A DNA stretch of 64,000 nucleotides from Maylandia zebra (lineage: Eukaryota > Chordata > Actinopteri > Cichliformes > Cichlidae), in assembly GCF_041146795.1 (NCBI RefSeq), contig NC_135170.1, positions 25,104,033-25,168,032 on the forward strand, written 5' to 3'. Numbering within the stretch: the first letter of the stretch is position 1; every line of letters starts with the position of its first letter. The translations under genes were made by a program, and so were the position numbers. Positions 34,620 through 47,500 of the stretch are shown one piece after another. Under the pieces are notes generated by a model. It had not been told where the DNA came from and ran no database searches. It saw nothing but the letters and a program-made list of their open reading frames with translations.

Positions 34620-35980
34620 TGCTCTGTGGAGGAAAAATGGTGTGTGTTTACATTTGTACCATTACATATATTAAAGCTCCTCAAAATACTTGTTTTACAA
34701 GGAAAAACCTTTGAGTCATTTATGTAAACACTACGAGGGGTTCTGCTGAATGAAGAAGAACAATAGAACAATGGAGATGTGTGTGCATTAGCATGTGGTG
34801 CCATATTTTTCAGTGTGTGTGTGTGTGTTGTCCTGTCTTCCATCTCATTTTCCTTATCTGAGTTACTCTATACGGCGGGAACAAAGAAAAATACATGATC
34901 CTTTTTTCACTTCATAAAGATCCTGCTATTTCTTCTAATAAAATCACACATTGCTCCAGCAGATAACTGTATGATAACAAGCAAAAACCAGATTGAGCCT
35001 GAATCACTATCTGTCTTTGCATGTGTTCATGTAGTACAATTCCAAGCACCATCTTTATTCATGAGATATTATCCTTGTTCTTAAACCTGATTGATTGCAC
35101 TGTAGGTGACTGTAAATATAATCGTAGTTGTGCGGGCATGCATTAATCTATCAGTTCCTTTGCTTTCTGTCTGTGACAGCAGAAGACAGAGCAACACAAT
35201 GCCACTCTATAGAGCATTACAGCACCACAATAACAATAGCCACTAGTGTTCCAAGTGCCAGGTAGTGACTCACACATGACCTAAGTAGGCCTTTACCAGT
35301 GCTGGTAGAGTAATGATGTGAATACTGTAAGTCTGTGGCATTTTACTGTATGCTTACAAAGAAGACAACAGAGGGAGACGAGTGCACTAGTTACATTGTA
35401 AATAATGAATGGAGTGCTTCAAAGTGGCTTCGAGGTATGGTGTCAATGCAGTTCTTAACAATGACAGTAACAAAGAGTTAACACAGAAGTTGATTACATG
35501 AAAGTGAATTAATGAGTGTATCATTTACAAGGAGGCGATAACTGCACACGCCACTGATGCATTTGAGACTTTGGGCAACACTGATGTGTGTCCAGTTCAT
35601 CTCAGATCTGCTTTCTAGAGCTCTAGAGTTCCCTGAGTAAATACAAACACTGATAATTGTCTGTGAAGTCTTTTGGTGTGAGTGCTGTAGTATGTGTGAA
35701 GTGGGGTATAGTTCTTTTCTCTTTCCTTAGGCTGTAAAAATCAAGGGTACATGTGCAGAAAATGTGAAATAAAGACAAACAAACAAAAATGATATTGGGA
35801 TTTGGTTGTTTCCAAAGTCAACATAACCTTAAAATAAATGTAGCCTAATGAATTGAAGAAAAAAGAAACGTTTTTCCTAAAGATATTTTCATAATCGCAT
35901 ATGTATGTTCAAGTTTTAACATAATTTAAAACCACTTTCTTAAAGTCAGATTCTATTCATCGTTCCTCCATTTATTCGAT
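34620..35980. other. claudin-hgs interval, left part
   Basis: No gene is seen. The sequence is AT-rich with a (GT)n run at about 34815-34829. Short open frames lack recognisable features. Confidence 0.4.
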
Positions 35981-35984
35981 TCAA

Positions 35985-36125
35985 GTTCTGGCTGGCTGGA
36001 GCCCATCTGTCTTAGGTGCACTCTGGACAGGTCACCAGTTCCACATAGGAAGGCCCCAGTTGGCCTGTGGATTTGAACCCAAGATGTTGCTGCTGTGATC
36101 ATCACATCATCATCATCACCCTGCT
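35985..36125 (+). mobile_element. Retrotransposon 3' fragment, common fish family
   Basis: gcactctggacaggtcacca, aaggccccagttggcctgtg and gatttgaacccaagatgttg match the 3' region of a repeat found throughout teleosts. A CATCATC simple tail ends it. About 140 diverged bases remain. Confidence 0.5.
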
Positions 36126-36415
36126 GCCAAAGTCAGATTCCTACATGCAAACTCTTACTCAGATAGAAGGTATCAAGAAATAACTCACTGTTTGTCTGTG
36201 TTAGACCGTTACATAAAACTGAAGGATTTTGATCATGCTTTTAAGTGATTTACTGCATGTCAAAATGTCCTGGAGTGCAGAAAGATGATCATGAAAATCA
36301 AAACTGCCATGGGTGTTTAATTACATTTTTGGATGTTATTGTGCCTTGAGCACCAACTAATACACATCACTTTACACTTATGAAAGTTCAATTTGCTTTA
36401 TCAAAGAGCATAATT

Positions 36416-37926
36416 AGTGTGAATGCTTGAAAAGCATTCACAGTATTGTTCTTCTAATCTTTAAACTATTTTATTATCTATTCCGTACGTTTTTTGTACT
36501 CTATCTCCTTCAAAACCGTTCAACTTAGAAAAACCATTCAAACACCGTTAGATTCCTCTTCTTTTGGACATGACTGCTTCTATTTTTCTCATTTTTAACA
36601 TTTATATTTTTAAAATTATTCAACTTTTTTCAACAAAAATTTCCCATGTATTTCAATGGAGAGACGCTTCAAATTCTCATTCAACTTACTCTTCTTTAAA
36701 CTGTATCTACTTCCACATACATTGACGTAGAGCCACCATTCAAACTTTAAAACGAAGACAAGACGTTCAACTATCCAACTTGTATTTATCTTTTCAATAT
36801 CTATTATACTTTTTCTTCAGTTCCAGTTTAAGTTTCATGATGTCTTTTCACCCGTTTCAGAGTTTATAATGGGTGTGTATGGGACGGAATGTTGGGGCTA
36901 GAGTGAGACAGCTCAACTGCTAGAGTGAGAGGAGCAAAAAAATTAATCTTAAAATCTTTTTTAAAACTGCTGCTGTGTCCACAGCGTTTACTGTACAGGT
37001 ATGATTTTACCCTCAAAACGTAGCCATCGCTGTCCTCTTTCATCCAATGTGTTTACTATTGTACTAGGTGTTATGGTTCTTTTATAAATGTCACCAATGC
37101 ACAGCCTCCTCCCTCCAACTCTTCCATAGACTCTAATGTTAAAATGGCTCAGAAGGTTCGTTTGAAAATCAGAAGTACAGGGTATCTTTACACTGTCACC
37201 ACGTCCATATAATATACTCCACAGGCATGAAAACTGAGAATTCAGTAGACTAGACATTGCTGTCGCTCACGGTGAAAGAATTTCGTCAATACGACTTGTA
37301 CTTTTCATTTGGGAGCGATTTGTTTGGGGCTGACTTTTCTGTTCATTTTAAGCAGCAAAAGTGAGGCGCATGTCTGTGTCTGTGTATGGAGCCATTGGGT
37401 GCAGTCACTATAGCAACCAGGCTCACACCTGCCTGCTTAACGAGCTCTCTCTCACTCTGCCAAGATTCATCTTAAACACTTCTCTTTCAACTGCTGCTGT
37501 GTCCACAGTGTTTGCTCTACAGCCATCATTTTACCCTCAAAACGTATCCATCGTTCTTCTCTTTCCAACACCGTGTCTTTCAAAAGCTCAGAGATGTAAA
37601 CCTTTAAAACTGTGTGGATCCAAGTGGAGGGCTCACATTTTAGTCATTCAGTGATTCAAAGAATATGAACTTTTAATATTCATTCAGGTGTTTTCTGACT
37701 CTAAAGTTTCTTTTCTCATTTCTTAGATTTTTCTAATTTACAATTAAAACATTTTCAGCTTTTTTCCAACTTCTTCTTCTGTGTAACCTTCAGCTTTTAG
37801 CAGTTCAGCACTTTTGTTTTCACGTTAAATTCGGGGTTGTTTTTTTTTTATCATTCAACATTTTTAACTCAAAATTCAGCAATTAATTCATTTCAGTGCA
37901 TACATTCAGATTCAAGCATTCACACT
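36416..37926. mobile_element. 1.5-kb non-coding element with perfect 16-bp terminal inverted repeats
   Basis: The left end AGTGTGAATGCTTGAA (36416-36431) is the exact reverse complement of the right end TTCAAGCATTCACACT (37911-37926). The left end also folds on itself: GTGAATGCTT-gaa-AAGCATTCAC (36419-36441), a 10-bp stem. No coding frame of note lies inside. An internal module of about 80 bases starting actgctgctgtgtccacag occurs twice, at 36966 and 37490. The layout fits a non-autonomous DNA transposon; similar sequence is common in fish genomes, but I do not name the superfamily. Target-site duplication is not obvious. Confidence 0.65.
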
Positions 37927-38339
37927 GCAGTTTCTTCAGAAAATGCACTTTCTAGTTCTTCTTGTTCTTTTGGCTGCTTTCTTTAGCGAAGAATCTTCTC
38001 TTTTCCCTCTGCCTAGCATCTCCATATTCAGTATCCTTTGTCTTATATAGCCACTATCGGTCCTCTGCACGTGTCTAAATCATGTCAGCCTTGTCTATAA
38101 ACTGCTCAACATGAGCTGCCCTGTCAGTATTGCCTCAGAACCAGTCTCTACTGTAATTCCACCCTCACCTTAAACCAATCTGTCACTCCTACCACACATC
38201 TCATCAATGACTTGCTGATAATGCATATTTTTATTTAGATTTCTAAAGCGGCAATCATCATGTCAAGGTTTCGCTTAACAATAAATCAATCAATCAATCA
38301 ATCAATAAATTCAATAAATTAAAAATAATAATAAAATGC

Positions 38340-38542
38340 ACCCGTAATTGCGCATACTCGCCGCGAGAGGGAGACATTTCATGCGTGTCGCTGTTTCTGC
38401 GACGGAAGTGGGAAGTCAGAGGAGGCTGTACCTGCTGTACAGCTGTGCTCCGTGGCTAACAGCTAACCTCCGTTGTGAAAGTATCGGGATCCGCTAATTA
38501 AATAAGTCATCTCGACAGCCACTCTGAGACTCTGACTTTAAC
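38340..38542 (+). promoter_or_regulatory. hgs promoter region
   Basis: A GC-richer patch directly before the hgs ATG includes an ETS/GABP-type site (gacggaagtggg near 38400) and an NRF1-like tgcgcatac (near 38349). No TATA box is present, as expected for a housekeeping gene. A tetranucleotide run (aatc)n lies just upstream at about 38283-38305. Confidence 0.45.
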
Positions 38543-41500
38543 ATGGGAAAAGGTGGAGGCACATTTGAAAGGCTTCTCGGTAAGTTAACAGCACATGCGT
38601 AAGTTGAGAGTAAAATAAGCAACTATAAGGCAGAGTGCGATGTTTTCCAGCGTATTGTTTTGACAGTCGATCGGGCTGTGGCTCCCAGGCCAGCTAGCTT
38701 TTTTTTCCTAGCCTGCTAACAAATTCGCTGCTATTGTTCGAAGGCCAAGAAATGCTAAGAAGTTAGCTGAAGCGAACAGTTTTAACTCAAAGTCTGGTCC
38801 AGTGTTATCGCCTTGCTTTTAGTTAAGCTAACCAAAGCTGTTGTTGTGTTCCTGTGCGTTTCATACACGGTAATATACGATTAGCTGTTACTTCACACAT
38901 TAACTACCCCATATCCAAGGAAACCAGGCAGACAAACACAACGCTGGTATTCGTGAGGCGCTCTGTTGTCCTGAGTTTTTTTTTTTTTAAAGACCACAAC
39001 AGGTTGATTAGTTCGCTGACACATGTCTATAATTAGCGACTGGGATACTTTGTGATCCACGTATAGACCTACGCTAACGTCAGATGGCTAATAGTTGCTT
39101 TTACTCCATGACTAATCATAGAAAACAAGGCGTCTCTGTCATAGCATGTTTCAACAGTTACCTTGGTTTAAAACGAGTCCCAAGTGAATTTCCAGTTATG
39201 CAACAACAAGTTTCTTGGGCTACAAAGATGAGCAGGTTAACTAGCGAACCTGGATGAAAAATGTATACACCCAGTAAATGTCAAATTATTTTGTGAAGTG
39301 TCAAATGAATACGCAGCTGTGCATATTGATTACTATTAAACAATTTTCAGACATTTTAGGTCTCTTTAGTTCAGCTGGAGAGTTTTGCCTACTCTGCCAA
39401 TGTAACCAGTAATAATTTGATATTTGAGGCCTAAATATCAAAGTGTTTGTATTAAAACCATCAAATAGGTTATAAATCGTGTGTTTGATTCTTCTTACCA
39501 GTGATGGAAATGGTTTCAGAATTTGAATCCATTAAATATAATTCCTGCCGAACTTATCGTTGCAGTCCCAACTTGTTTTTCTCAAGGATTCAAGGGTTTT
39601 TATTCCATTTCAAACGTGTGTATTCACATGAGTTGAAACTAAATTTAGCACTCAGGTCCCTGTTTAACGCCAGCAACAATGAGAACACACAAGAGAACAA
39701 TATACAGAAACAAGGAAGAGAAAACATATTTACAGTGTCATAGAGAATGAATAATCATTTTTTAAGGGTATGGAGGATATTGCAAATGCACAATTGGTGT
39801 CTTTGTTACGATTGGCTAGGAGAAGTAGACACAGAAGCAGTCTAAAAGCATGGTGGTTCTGCTCTTGATACTCTGTGGCCTCCTGCCTGAGGGGAGGGGA
39901 ACAAACACTGCATGTGCTTGGTGAGTGGGGTCTTTCAAGATAGAGGAGGCCCTTTTCCTGTATCTGCTGGCGTAAATGTCTGTAGTGATGGGGAGGTCCT
40001 CAGCAGAGGCGTTTTCTCTGCCGTCCTCAGGACACTCTTTCCCCACAAATCTGCAGAATAGGTTTAAGACTGAGCTAACAAGTTCCTCGTACTGCAACCT
40101 CCTGAAAAAGTGGAAGCGTTGGTGTTGGTGTCTTAACCAGGACGGAAATGTTGTGACACCAGATAGGGTTTTCAGTGAGATGTACACTAAAGCTGGTGAC
40201 CACTTCCACAGTTGTTCTACTGATTTGCAGGGGCGGAAGCTAGTCTTTGTCCCTTCTAAAAAGCACACTCATCTCCTTTTTTTTTCTTGAACTTGATGCA
40301 GAGATACTACACCTGCACCACCTCTGCAGTTGTTTACCCCCTGCCTGTAGTCAGAATCATTGTTGTTGTTGAAGCATAAATTTTACCTGACGTTCAAAGT
40401 ATAGAAGCAGATAAAAAAATAAAAAAAAGTCTGAACTGAGTAATGCACACCTCTAAACCTATGATCAGATTCGCAGTTTTATAGCAGATGTCATGTGTAT
40501 TTAAAACATTTAATCTTTTTAAATATATTTAACTCAATTAAACCACCATTATGTGTGGGTGATTGCTGAATTCACAGCACACATCCTTCAGTTTGACATG
40601 TAATAAGATGATATTTGGTTCCTAAAAATTGGGGCAGTTTTTTTTATTTTATGATTTGCAAACAGGTCGTTTGTTGTGCTGAAAGTTGGATTAGGTTCCA
40701 CTTGTATTTAGAAATGCAAATCAAGACCAGGTTTCATCTACTAAATGCATCGCAATCATATGCCAAACAGGATTATCACTTCGTGCTATCAGTGCTTTCC
40801 TGTTTTCCCCACAGTTCCGCAGGGCATAACAAATGTCAGACCCAGGACTGCAGCGCTTTGGCACACCTGAATCATATGCAAGGCTATTTTCTTTCTGACA
40901 GCTGAACTCACGGAAGCATCTGTAGCAATAAAATATTTTTAGTTATCCCTGCTGATGATGATATAATAAATAAGTAGATCTCTATTATATCATTAAGGTT
41001 TGACACCTCAAACCTTTTGTGTGGTAATAGTTTGATATCATACAAAGATCGATCTGGAGTCCTACGTTAATAGCAGGAGTACAGATGTTTCTATAAAGAT
41101 TAAAGCATGTGGAAGAAGCGTTTGTTCATGTGTAACTGCCGGTGCAGTTTTGTGGAGCTGCTGTTGTAGATGCCATTTGACAGACATGCATGTTAAAGCT
41201 TTCTGTACTCATGCAGATAAAGCCACCAGTCAACTGCTTCTGGAGACTGACTGGGAATCCATCCTGCAGATCTGTGATCTCATTCGACAGGGAGACACAC
41301 AGTGAGTGATTCTGTCTTCTTCCCCTCTACAGTCACATCCTCCAGCAGCTGAAGATTTAATACAGCTTCGACTATTGTCTTCAATGTTTTTGAAATAAAC
41401 ATACTTGAGAGTTTGCTTATTGAATTTATGCCAATGATTCTGCATTAAGCGATATCTGTGTTTTTTGTCCTTGCAGAGCTAAATATGCCATTGGGGCCAT

Positions 41501-44500
41501 TAAAAAGAAGCTGAATGACAAAAATCCACACGTGGCGATTTATGCACTTGAGGTAAGACGTGTGGAAAGTATACAATCAAAAATACAAAATCTCTGTTGC
41601 CTGTAAACATAGTTTGATTTTTGCTTTGGTTGGTGTGTTCTCTTGCTTTGTCACCTAACTGTGGGCAATAGTAGACTTGGCATCTTTTGCGTTGGGTTGT
41701 TGAGAATAATGCAGCCTCACCCTTCAGGTCTTGGAGTCAGTGGTGAAGAACTGTGGCCAGACGGTGCACGATGAGGTGGCGAGTAAGCAAACCATGGAGG
41801 AACTGAAGGAGCTACTTAAGGTGACATTCATTTTATCTACTCCCTGTCTGCTCAGTTCCCACCACACTCTTTTCAATGCCATTCAGAGATGGCCTGTGTT
41901 GTCTTCTTACTGTGAAGCTTAATTTGTTGGCAGAGGTCAGGCGGAGTGGTTGCTTTGGCTTAATCAATGAAGAGTTTTAGTCTTTATTCAAACCTTTATT
42001 CAAACACAGGCTCCAGATTCCCAAAGGTGTACATGTTAGAGTGATGTTAAAGTGAGCAGCCACACAGTGGTCTGATATTAAAGTAGTTGATACTAAATGA
42101 ACTTTTTAAAAAAACAGGTTTAGCGTCTTTACAGTGCTTCAATTATATATTTTGGCTGGAGGCTTCATAAGCTTTCCCCCTCTCCTATGACTGCTCACTC
42201 TTTCAGCTGACTGGATTACAGCATGAGCTAGCAATATTTGATTGGATCCTAACTGTATCATGTGACACAGGCTGTATACCTCATGCTGGTTTCAACTTCC
42301 TGGTGATGTCATTGCCTTGTGACAGGAGTCTTTTTTTTTTTTTTTCTTTCAGATGAAAACAAGGGACTTCCCACCTCACAGTGTTGATGAATTCAGTGTG
42401 TTATTTGACAGTAGAATTCAGAAACAGGGAAAGTAGACCTTTTTGCTTTAATTGTGTGTAAATTCCTTGACTTCCAGAAACAGACGGAACCAAATGTCAG
42501 AAACAAGATCCTTTACCTGATCCAGGCCTGGGCTCACGCCTTCCGCAATGAACCCAAATATAAAGTGGTTCAAGACACCTATCAGATCATGAAAGTGGAA
42601 GGTAAGCTTGAACGAGCCGAGTGCTCACATCTGAAATGAAACCAAAGGATCTCTGAAAGCTTACTGACCCAGAAAATGTTTTCTAACAGGCCACTTAAAA
42701 CTGGGTGATACCAGTTCAGATGATTTGTAATGATAAAAAACTGATTTTATTGATTCAAATTTCATTGTCAAAAGGTACATCAGCAGCTAGAAGTTATTGC
42801 CTCTTTGTGATTTTTTTTTTTTTTTGTAGCTGTTGTAAAAAGATTTTCTGCTTTTGTTTGTCTGCAGGTCACGTTTTCCCCGAGTTCAAGGAGAGTGACG
42901 CCATGTTTGCTGCTGAGAGAGTAAGATATTTTGTGTTTCTTGTTTTACTGATGTGTGAAGAGAGTTATGTTTTTGTGGCATGTGCCCCTTACATTGAGAA
43001 GTAGTTGAGTAATGTGATGTCTGCTTTGTTTATCTAGGCCCCTGACTGGGTTGACGCTGAGGAGTGCCACCGGTGCAGAGTCCAGTTTGGCGTTATGACA
43101 AGAAAGGTAGGCCGGGCCTGCTTGTAACTAGGCCACTTGGAGGTTTTATGGTTTCCTTCATTCATTTGATGCTGTGAGTGTGTGAGTGTGTGTCTGCGTG
43201 TATGCGGTACCTTCTCACGGCGCATGTGTGGAAATCAACCTCATTTTGTGTCCTGTGCTTTCCCAGCACCACTGTCGAGCCTGTGGTCAGATTTTCTGCG
43301 GCAAGTGTTCGTCTAAGTACTCCACTATTCCAAAGTTTGGGATCGAGAAGGAAGTGCGTGTGTGCGAGCCCTGCTTCGAGCTGCTTAACAAGTGAGTCCA
43401 CAGATGTGGTGATTAAAATGTTAGAATTAGTGTGAAGAACAGGCTGTGTGTAACATGGTGGCCCTGGATAGTACAAGTGTTTATGTCTCACAATTATCTA
43501 GGGTGCAACAGATTAAACACAATGAACACGTGATTGATTTTATTCAAGGTAAAAATGATATGTAGCTGTGATATGACTTGTAAAAAATGATAGGTTAAAT
43601 ATGTGCAGCTGTGGTGCTGAGGTAAAATGCAGAGAATGTGTTATGGAGAGAGGAAAGAGGGCAAATAGATGTGTGGTGGAATGAGGAAGTGCAGGAAAAT
43701 ATTCAAAGGAGGAGGGAAGCAAAAGAAAAGTGGGATAGTAGGGGAGATGAGTAAAGTAGACAAGAGTACTAGGATGTTAGGGGTACAGCAGAGGTGGAAA
43801 AGGCTTAGAGTGAGCTGTATGTGAGGCTGGGCGCTAAGGAACGAGAAAATAATTTTTATCGACTACCTAGACAAAAAGATAAAGCTGGAAAGGATGTGCA
43901 GCACGTTAAGTTGATTAAGGGTAGTGATGAAAATGTACTAATGAGTGAGAGTGTGTTTTGAGAAGTTGGAACAAATACCATTAAAGAAAAACACGGAAAG
44001 ACTTCTAATGAAAAAATGGTATGTAGATATATGAAGATAATGCCGGTTTTAAAAATAAACTATGTAAACGTATGCAAATGGTGTCTGCGACTGTGTAACG
44101 TGTTCTGAGGCATGTTTGCACATGTTTGGCAGCTGATACTGAAAGACTGCTGGTAACACTGGGTGAAACATGCTGTGTAGTCAACTGCTCCAAGCAGTCG
44201 TTAAATTGTCTCACTCGCAGCTGGTAATTCACAGGACAATGCAGAAAGATTTTAGCTGGACGTGTCAAGCTAAAATCAGGAAGTACTTAGTATGCTGCAA
44301 CATGAGTAGTTAAGTTTTTTTTCTAAAAAGAAAAGAAATACATGGATTGTGAAAACATGTAGACTATGTTTGTGAGCCTGTCTAGTAAGTAAGTAAAGTT
44401 TATAAGGCTTTTCACAAGACATGTTGTCACAAAGTGCTGTGCAAACAGAATAATTATAATGAAATATGATAGAAAATTAAAATACAGTTAATAGCAATAC

Positions 44501-47500
44501 AAAACCAGGCTCAAAATAAAATGGAGATGATTAATAAACAGTGTCAACAAGAGCTTGTTTAATACGTTTTTAACTGATGTCTATCAGAATGAACAGCTCA
44601 GAAAGCAGTTCAGTTTCCTTCTTTTGGCATCAGAAGAAAGTAAGAAAAGCGCTGGCTTTTAAAATGGACTGAAGCAAAGTGGAAAAGTGTTCTGTTGTCA
44701 GATGAATTGAAATTTGAAATTCTTTTTGGAAAACATGAATATTATATCCTCTGGACTGAAGAGGAGGTGGTTTGCTATCAGTGGTCAGTTGCATTCTTGA
44801 TGGTACTGGGGACCTGGCAGCCTGCACATCTGGAAAGGCATTATCGGCACTGAACGTTTTTTAGAACAACATACGCTCCTAGCCAAATGACGTCTTTTTC
44901 AGGGAAGGCTTTGCAAGACAGTAGTTGAAGAATATGCCTGCACTCCATACCTTTCACTGATTGAAAGCAGCAAAGAACACCTAGAATCCCACATCACACA
45001 GGAATTGGACAGCATTCCTTAAGAAAAATGTTTAAGTGCAAAAGAAAATAATAAATAATACTGTATTATAAAATAAGTTATGCAAACAACATAAAACGCC
45101 TTGTTTTATGTTGTAAATAACATTTTAATTTATGCCTTATAAATTAAAATGTTATTTCCTTATTATAAAACTTTCTTAAATTAGTAGCAATAAAACAAGT
45201 TCTGACAGTATTATATTTCTTGATTGAGGTAGCGCTAATGTGTATGTGTGTACACATACGTGAGCTAGTGAATGAGTGAGTATGTGTGTGGGATCCTTTA
45301 AAAGAGCATGTGGCGGCTGCAACAAAGCAAAGTGAGCATATCAACAGTTGTGGTTTGAGGCCGTTTTTCCTGCAGCAGAAAACAGACATTCTGATGATGA
45401 TGATAATATTATTATAATGATGATAGTATATGTATGTGTGTGTATATATATCTGTATTTTCACTATCTCTTCCACAATTTGGGGGGGGGGCGCAATCTGG
45501 ACAAAATTTGTATGAACATCATCGCACATACAACAATAAATAATGTTGAAGTAATTAGAGATGGCACGATGCCACTTTTTTTTATGTCCGATACTGATAT
45601 CATAAATTTGGATATCTGCCGATACCGGTATGAATCCGATATAGTGTATTTTTCAATCAATAAAACAGGTTGTTGTTTTTTTTTATATCTTGCTGCATTT
45701 TGTATAAGTTCATACTCACGTTTTAAAAAAACAAAACACTAAAGCTATTCTGTTATACCTGTATGCAAAAAATACACTGCACCCAAAATATTTCATAGTT
45801 CAGCAATACTGATCAATCTAATAAACCTGAACCTACACGATCCTCCCTATTCTGGTATTTTAAAGAGTACTTAGCAGAAATATTAAACAACCTAACTAAT
45901 AGGGTTGTCAGCTCCCAGTAAAAAAAAAAAAAAAAATAGGGAACCACCCACCCTCCGCCTCGTGATGCTTAATCGACGTAATCAACTAGAAGTAATAAAT
46001 CAGACATTAGGACATTTCAGCTTCGACTTCAAGAAATCGTGATATGCGTCTTCACTGTTTCCTGTTATTTATACACAGAACAAAGAGCTGATGAGCCAGA
46101 TGTATTGATGATAAGGGTTGTTGTTTACTGTTTCTCTAATGTAGCAGCTTTCTGTATGTTAACTGGGGAAAAATACTTAAACACAAAAATAACAGAACTT
46201 TAGTGAATAAGAACGACAAACTAAAAACAAAGGTGTGTACCATACTTGGAAGCATTGTTTGTCAGTGTGTGTGTTTGGATGGAGATCCGAAATCCAAATG
46301 GGAGTAACTTGAAAGTGTTTCCCATGATGTTTTGTTGTATTGTTCTCTCTTTGGAGTGCTACTGTTGTTTCAAGCAGCATGCTTGAAACTCTGATTTACA
46401 AGGTTATTTGTCCTCCCTGATCCCTCTTCCTTAGCAGCCACCCCTCCCTCTCTCCTCCACTTAGGAAAGCTGAAGGAAAAGCCCCTTCCTCAGGCTCTGC
46501 TGAACTGCCACCTGAGTACCTGACCAGCCCACTGTCCCAGCAGTCACAGGTAATAATTTGAAACTCTTTATATCAATCACTGTCTTTCTAGATTTTTTTG
46601 TTTTTGTTTTGTTACCTGTTAAATATAGGACTTAAATGATTTTCGAGTTATTATATTGTTGTTGTTTTTTTACATTTTAGACAGCTTTCTAGCCTTTTTG
46701 GAAAAAGTTGCTAAAATTGTCACACTGGAAATAAATAGTCATGTACATCCCATCATTCATTAGCTTAAAGAACCACCTTTACCAGCAATCACTTGAAATC
46801 AGTGTTTTCTAGCTGACTTTAATTCCCATATTGCTGTGGAGGAAATTTGTCCCAATCTTTCCTACAGTGTTGCTTTGGTTCACTGAGATTTGCAGGCAGA
46901 GCTCTCTTAATGTAATTCTACAGCATTTCAATCAAGCTGAATGTCTGGGCTTTATTTGTGGTCATTATGAAACCTTTAGTGTTTTCTTTTTCAGCTATTC
47001 TATTGTAGATTTGTTGTAATTTAGATGATCCAGTTGCAGCCAAGCTTTCGCTGTTGGACTCTCCTGCTATATATTTCTCCTGCTCTTCTTTCTCACCAGA
47101 TGCCCCCCAAGAGAGATGAGGCTGCCCTGCAGGAGGAGGAGGAGCTGCAGCTGGCCATAGCTCTTTCTCAAAGTGAGGCTGAGGAGAAGGAGCGAATGGT
47201 GGGTTGCTAAGCTGAAATGCTCATTTTTGGGTATGGATGTGTTTGTTTTCAGCTAGTATATAGAATAAAAGCTGACACACAGCTGAATGCTCAATTGCAG
47301 AGACATAAGAACTCGTACTCGATGTATCCCAAAACCGATCCCACCCCAGTGACTTCCTCAGCTCCCCCAGTCAGTACCCTCTACACTTCCCCTGTGGTAA
47401 GGCTGTTTCCAGCAAAATCACTTATACTCTACAAAAAATGTTTTCATGATTTTAAAAGCATGTTTGAAAGATTTTTATTATTGTTAAGCAAATTTTAAAA

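Noticed and set aside
39816-40268. 150-codon minus-strand frame in hgs intron 1
   Set aside because: It carries LINE ORF2 text (LPSGRR, KRASSIL-DPTH), so it is a retrotransposon relic.
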